NCBI GenBank assembly: GCA_001873755.1
Contig: MNZT01000083.1
Coordinates: 1-9,623 of the forward strand
Length of the DNA stretch: 9,623 nucleotides
Origin: Candidatus Wirthbacteria bacterium CG2_30_54_11
Lineage (GTDB): Bacteria > Patescibacteriota > CG2-30-54-11
Direction: 5' to 3'
The number at the start of each line of letters is the position of its first letter. Position 1 is the stretch's first letter. Shown here piece by piece: positions 6,526 to 9,623 of the stretch. The notes beneath the pieces are model-generated. The model had not been told where the DNA came from and made no database searches. It worked only from the letters and a program-made list of their open reading frames with translations. A program made the position numbers and the translations under genes.

Positions 6526-7589
6526 TGCGGGAGCTCACCATCACGTCGAACCTGCGCAACTATCAGGTGAAGCTGTGCGATGACGACAGTTTTATCGCCG
6601 ATTTCGCTTCGCAGGCGAATACCGTATTCATCGTTGACGAAAACGTATGGAGACTGCACCAGAACACAACCCTGCGGTTGTTGAAAGATCCGATCATCCT
6701 GCCGATCAGCGAAGAAGGAAAATCGCTCGAAAGCGTACAGCTCCTGTATGATCAGGTGATCTCGCTCAGTGCCAAGAAAAATATGACACTCGTCTCTATC
6801 GGAGGCGGGATTACGCAGGATATCACCGGTTTCGTCGCGTCCACGCTCTATCGCGGGGTCAATTGGATATTCGTCCCTACCACTTTGCTCGCGCAGGCGG
6901 ACAGCTGTATCGGCGCCAAGACTTCGCTGAATTACAAAAAGTACAAGAATCTCCTGGGGACATTTTTTCCTCCCCATCAGGTGTATATCTACCCCGGATT
7001 TCTGGATACCCTGGATGAGCCTGTGTACCTGAGCGGGCTCGGGGAGATCGTGAAACTGTATGTCATCGGAGGAGAGCAGGATACCCTGAGACTCCTGGGA
7101 GCGCTGCCTGCCCTACTGAACCGTCAGGACGAAGTACTGTTGAACTTCGTGATGCGCTCACTTACGATCAAGAAGGACTACATCGAGGCAGATGAATTTG
7201 ATACCGGCAAACGGAATATGCTCAATTTCGGGCACTGTTTCGGCCATGCGGTCGAATACGCCACTGGCTATGCCCTGGCTCATGGTCAGGCGGTGGTGGT
7301 GGGGATGATCCTCGCCGGATTCGTGGCGCGGGAGCGAGGTTTATTACAGACAGAGACAGAGCAGATGCTCCGCGCACAGCTGTTGATCCCGGTTCTGGGC
7401 CCTGAATTCCCGAAGCTGGAACTTGACCATGCGAGTATCATCGAAGCGATGAAACAGGACAAGAAACGGGTAGGTGCCGATCTCCCGCTCATCATGGTCA
7501 CTGACGGCTATGCGATGGTAAAGGTGACTGATCTGAAGGTATCGGAAGTGCATCAGGCTTTGGACTTTTTTACGGAGACAGGGTTATGA
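6516..7589 (+). CDS. 3-Dehydroquinate-synthase-like sugar phosphate cyclase
   Basis: A 357-residue protein with an N-terminal NAD-binding half (SIGGGITQDITGF, 94-106) and a C-terminal metal-binding half. By residue spacing against fungal DHQ synthase, zinc ligands would be Glu177, His240 and His256. Matches to substrate or catalytic residues include Asp102, Arg113, Asp129, Lys135, Asn145, Lys180, Lys219, Arg233, Asn237, His244 and the Lys of MKQDKK near the C terminus. The glutamate normally four residues before the arginine is Asp229. The protein should therefore be an active NAD/zinc-dependent cyclase that closes a carbocyclic ring on a phosphorylated ulose or ulosonate. It lies among glycan genes, overlapped by ten bases with the SDR and four with the thiamine enzyme, and not with shikimate genes. 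A specialised cyclase is more likely than housekeeping AroB. GTG 6525 is an alternative start. Confidence 0.85.
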   Translation: MPVVRELTITSNLRNYQVKLCDDDSFIADFASQANTVFIVDENVWRLHQNTTLRLLKDPIILPISEEGKSLESVQLLYDQVISLSAKKNMTLVSIGGGITQDITGFVASTLYRGVNWIFVPTTLLAQADSCIGAKTSLNYKKYKNLLGTFFPPHQVYIYPGFLDTLDEPVYLSGLGEIVKLYVIGGEQDTLRLLGALPALLNRQDEVLLNFVMRSLTIKKDYIEADEFDTGKRNMLNFGHCFGHAVEYATGYALAHGQAVVVGMILAGFVARERGLLQTETEQMLRAQLLIPVLGPEFPKLELDHASIIEAMKQDKKRVGADLPLIMVTDGYAMVKVTDLKVSEVHQALDFFTETGL

Positions 7590-9376
7590 TCAAGGTCAGT
7601 GATTACATCGCCAAGTTCGTGGCAGCTCAAGGCGTGAAGCATGTCTTCATGGTCACCGGCGGCGGTGCCATGCACCTGAATGACTCATTCGGCGCTCATC
7701 CGGATATCGAGGTCATCTGCAACCACCATGAGCAGGCCTGCGCCATCGCAGCTGAGGGCTATGCCCGGCTGAACGGCAAGCTGGCGGTGGTCAATGTGAC
7801 CACCGGTCCTGGTGGACTGAACACGCTGACCGGGGTGTTGGGTCAGTGGACCGATTCCATGCCGGTACTCTACATCTCAGGACAGGTGAAGCATACGACC
7901 ACCGTTGATTCCTGCCGGGAGATCCCGCTTCGTCAGCTCGGTGACCAGGAGGTTGATATTATTGAAGTCGTGAAGCCGCTTACCAAGTTTGCTGAAAGTG
8001 TCACTGATCCCCTGCAGATCAGGCGTGTGCTGTCGCAGGCCGTAGTGACCGCCATGAAAGGCCGCAGAGGGCCGGTCTGGGTTGATGTCCCCATGGATGT
8101 GCAGGGTGCGCAGGTCGAGGAATCAGAGCTCGTCGGTTTCACCGAAGACAGCACGGTCGACCGGGTCGTTTCAGACGCGGAATTGACCGATGTCGTGGCC
8201 CATCTGACATCCGCCAAACGGCCGGTAATCGTGGCCGGCCACGGTATCAGGCTCGCCAAGGCCGAGAAGGTCTTTTTCCTCCTGACTGATAAACTTGGGA
8301 TCCCTGTCCTCAGTACGTTCAATGGTTACGACCTGATCGCCACCAATCATCCTCTGTATGTCGGACGTATCGGCACTCTGGGTACCAGAGCCGGCAACTT
8401 CGCTCTGCAGAATGCTGACGTGGTGCTCTGTCTGGGAACCCGGAACAACATCCGGCAGGCCAGCTACAACTGGGAAAATTTTGCTCACCGGGCGTACAAG
8501 ATCGTGGTTGATATCGACCCCTCGGAACTAGAGAAGCCGACCGTGCATCCCGATCTGGCCATCTGTGCCGATGCGGGCAGCTTTGTCCAGTCCTTGATGC
8601 ATGCTTTGGATGCCGCCCAGATACCTGATCGTTCTGCCTGGCTCGCCTGGTGCAAGGAGCGTCAGGCGAAGTATCCGGTAGTGTTGGGTGCCTATAAAAC
8701 GCAGATCGTGTCGATCAATCCCTACTATTTTGTCGATGTTTTGACCAAAGCGATGGGACCGGAAGCGGTTGCCATTGCTGGTAATGGTACTGCCTGTGTG
8801 GCTCTGTTCCAGGCGGGCAACGTGAAAACTGGGCAGCGGCAGTTCTGGAATTCCGGCTGCGCCTCCATGGGCTATGATCTGCCGGCCGCCATCGGCGCCT
8901 GTATCGGCTCGGGAAAGAAAGATGTGATCTGTCTGGCCGGCGACGGCAGTCTTCAGATGAACATCCAGGAGCTGGCGACAGTGGCGCACCTTGGTTTGCC
9001 TATCAAACTGTTTTACTTGAACAATGATGGTTATGCCTCCATCAAACAGACCCAGGACAACTTTTTTCACCGGCGCATCGGCTGCTGTCCCCAGTCCGGG
9101 GTAGGATTTCCTGATATTCTGAAAGTTGCTGCTGCGTATGGCATACCGTCAGAGAGCCTGCATGATAATCAGGAGCTGGAACAAAAAATAGCATCAGTTC
9201 TCGCACACCAGGGTCCCATCATCTGCGAGGTCAAACTTTCTACGGATTACACCTTCATGCCTAAACTTTCGTCCGAAAAACTTCCGGATGGGAAAATGGT
9301 TTCCAAGCCGCTTGAGGACCTGTATCCTTTTCTCCCGCGGGAGGAGTTTGAGAGTAATATGATACGGGACGAATAG
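7586..9376 (+). CDS. Thiamine diphosphate-dependent enzyme, acetolactate synthase-like
   Basis: A 596-residue protein with the three-domain layout of acetolactate synthase/pyruvate oxidase enzymes. The N-terminal pyrimidine-binding domain carries Glu49 (NHHEQA) for activating the cofactor, plus VTTGPGG (71-77). A central domain spans about 195-340 (VIVAGHGI, 214-221). The C-terminal domain has the diphosphate/Mg motif GDG (452-454) with NN at 479-480. Such enzymes decarboxylate pyruvate or another 2-oxo acid and transfer the acyl unit to a carbonyl. Its N terminus (HVFMVTGGGAMHLNDS, 19-34) recalls a subgroup common in surface-polysaccharide loci. One functional precedent is YerE of Yersinia, which adds a two-carbon unit to a CDP-3,6-dideoxy-4-ketohexose. 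The start overlaps the cyclase by ATGA, with GGAG eight bases upstream. The stop is eight bases before the right inverted repeat. Confidence 0.87.
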   Translation: MIKVSDYIAKFVAAQGVKHVFMVTGGGAMHLNDSFGAHPDIEVICNHHEQACAIAAEGYARLNGKLAVVNVTTGPGGLNTLTGVLGQWTDSMPVLYISGQVKHTTTVDSCREIPLRQLGDQEVDIIEVVKPLTKFAESVTDPLQIRRVLSQAVVTAMKGRRGPVWVDVPMDVQGAQVEESELVGFTEDSTVDRVVSDAELTDVVAHLTSAKRPVIVAGHGIRLAKAEKVFFLLTDKLGIPVLSTFNGYDLIATNHPLYVGRIGTLGTRAGNFALQNADVVLCLGTRNNIRQASYNWENFAHRAYKIVVDIDPSELEKPTVHPDLAICADAGSFVQSLMHALDAAQIPDRSAWLAWCKERQAKYPVVLGAYKTQIVSINPYYFVDVLTKAMGPEAVAIAGNGTACVALFQAGNVKTGQRQFWNSGCASMGYDLPAAIGACIGSGKKDVICLAGDGSLQMNIQELATVAHLGLPIKLFYLNNDGYASIKQTQDNFFHRRIGCCPQSGVGFPDILKVAAAYGIPSESLHDNQELEQKIASVLAHQGPIICEVKLSTDYTFMPKLSSEKLPDGKMVSKPLEDLYPFLPREEFESNMIRDE

Positions 9377-9384
9377 AAGTTCCT

Positions 9385-9519
9385 GTCATATAAAGGAAAC
9401 GGGCTGGAAGTGATAAGCTAGGAGAAGGAGAAGAAGCGAAGTTTGTCAAAGGCACTTTTAGTGACCTTCCGGGAATGCAAATATCTCTTCTTCTCCTAGT
9501 TAGCCCACTCTATCTTCGA
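9385..9519 (-). repeat. Right copy of the perfect 135-bp inverted repeat
   Basis: This is the exact reverse complement of 1-135. It starts eight bases after the stop of the thiamine enzyme gene. Base 9384 is T, whereas the reverse complement of base 136 would be C, so the inner edge is sharp. The outer edge cannot be tested because the left copy meets the window boundary. The TTGACA seen in the left copy lies on the - strand here and points back into the last gene. No coding potential is evident. Confidence 0.97.
9418..9499. other. Concentric dyad symmetry inside the right repeat
   Basis: This is the mirror of the element at 21-102. Arms 9418-9427 and 9490-9499 pair perfectly, with a bulged inner hairpin at about 9449-9468. 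It lies just downstream of the last gene and could form a structure at the 3' end of the operon transcript. It lacks the T-run of an intrinsic terminator. Confidence 0.65.
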
Positions 9520-9579
9520 TAACAGGTACGGACTTGTTCCAGGAATTACCCTTGGAAATGTAGAGCCTCGTTAACCGAT

Positions 9580-9623
9580 ATGACAAAGAAGAGTGGGCCG
9601 GTTACTATCTTAATGGAGGCTTA
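9580..9623 (+). CDS. Possible 5' end of a further gene (partial)
   Basis: An open frame from ATG 9580 runs off the window after 14 codons (MTKKSGPVTILMEA). The Lys-rich start followed by a hydrophobic strand is compatible with a real N terminus, but no Shine-Dalgarno sequence precedes it and the stretch is too short to judge. If real, it is the first gene outside the inverted-repeat cassette and on the same strand. Confidence 0.2.
   Translation, partial: MTKKSGPVTILMEA

Noticed and set aside
6516..7589. Housekeeping aroB of the shikimate pathway
   Set aside because: No other shikimate genes are nearby and it is translationally coupled to glycan-type genes. This remains possible until the rest of the genome is checked.
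9418..9499. Intrinsic terminator after the last gene
   Set aside because: Stems exist but no T-tract follows either one, and the same structure lies upstream of the first gene.
1..9519. Insertion sequence or composite transposon
   Set aside because: No transposase or recombinase gene is present, and target-site duplications cannot be assessed because the left flank is outside the window.

Overview
This is a bacterial surface-glycan biosynthesis segment. Nine genes lie on the + strand, nearly all overlapping or within 10 bases of each other, so they probably form one or two transcription units. The organism cannot be named from the sequence. Moderate-to-high GC, ATG/TTG starts, AGGAG-type ribosome sites and a GC-rich hairpin repeat between genes suggest an uncultured, non-model bacterium. 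No rRNA, tRNA, CRISPR array, transposase or recombinase gene was seen.

Layout: (1) Bases 1-135 and 9385-9519 are perfect inverted copies of each other and bracket all nine genes. (2) Module A (179-4916) holds a CDP-paratose synthase-like reductase (RfbS/Prt type), a clear CDP-paratose 2-epimerase (RfbE/Tyv), a DPM1-like family 2 glycosyltransferase, a GT87/DUF2029-like multi-pass membrane glycosyltransferase, and a further NAD-dependent epimerase/dehydratase. (3) Bases 4917-5041 contain a GC-rich multi-hairpin repeat and the ribosome site of the next gene. (4) Module B (5042-9376) has four tightly coupled genes: an HpcH/HpaI-type aldolase, a classical SDR oxidoreductase, a 3-dehydroquinate-synthase-like sugar phosphate cyclase, and an acetolactate-synthase-like thiamine diphosphate enzyme. 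(5) Bases 9377-9623 hold the right repeat and perhaps the first codons of another gene.

How they may work together: module A should make a CDP-3,6-dideoxyhexose (paratose, then tyvelose) and a polyprenyl-phosphate-linked sugar used by the membrane glycosyltransferase. The genes for the earlier CDP-sugar steps (glucose-1-phosphate cytidylyltransferase, 4,6-dehydratase, 3-dehydrase) are absent and may lie upstream. Module B looks like a pathway for an unusual sugar or carbocycle. Aldol, ring-closing, redox and C-C ligation activities are all present, but the product is unknown. The two strongest points for follow-up are the inverted repeats around the whole cassette and the chemistry of module B.
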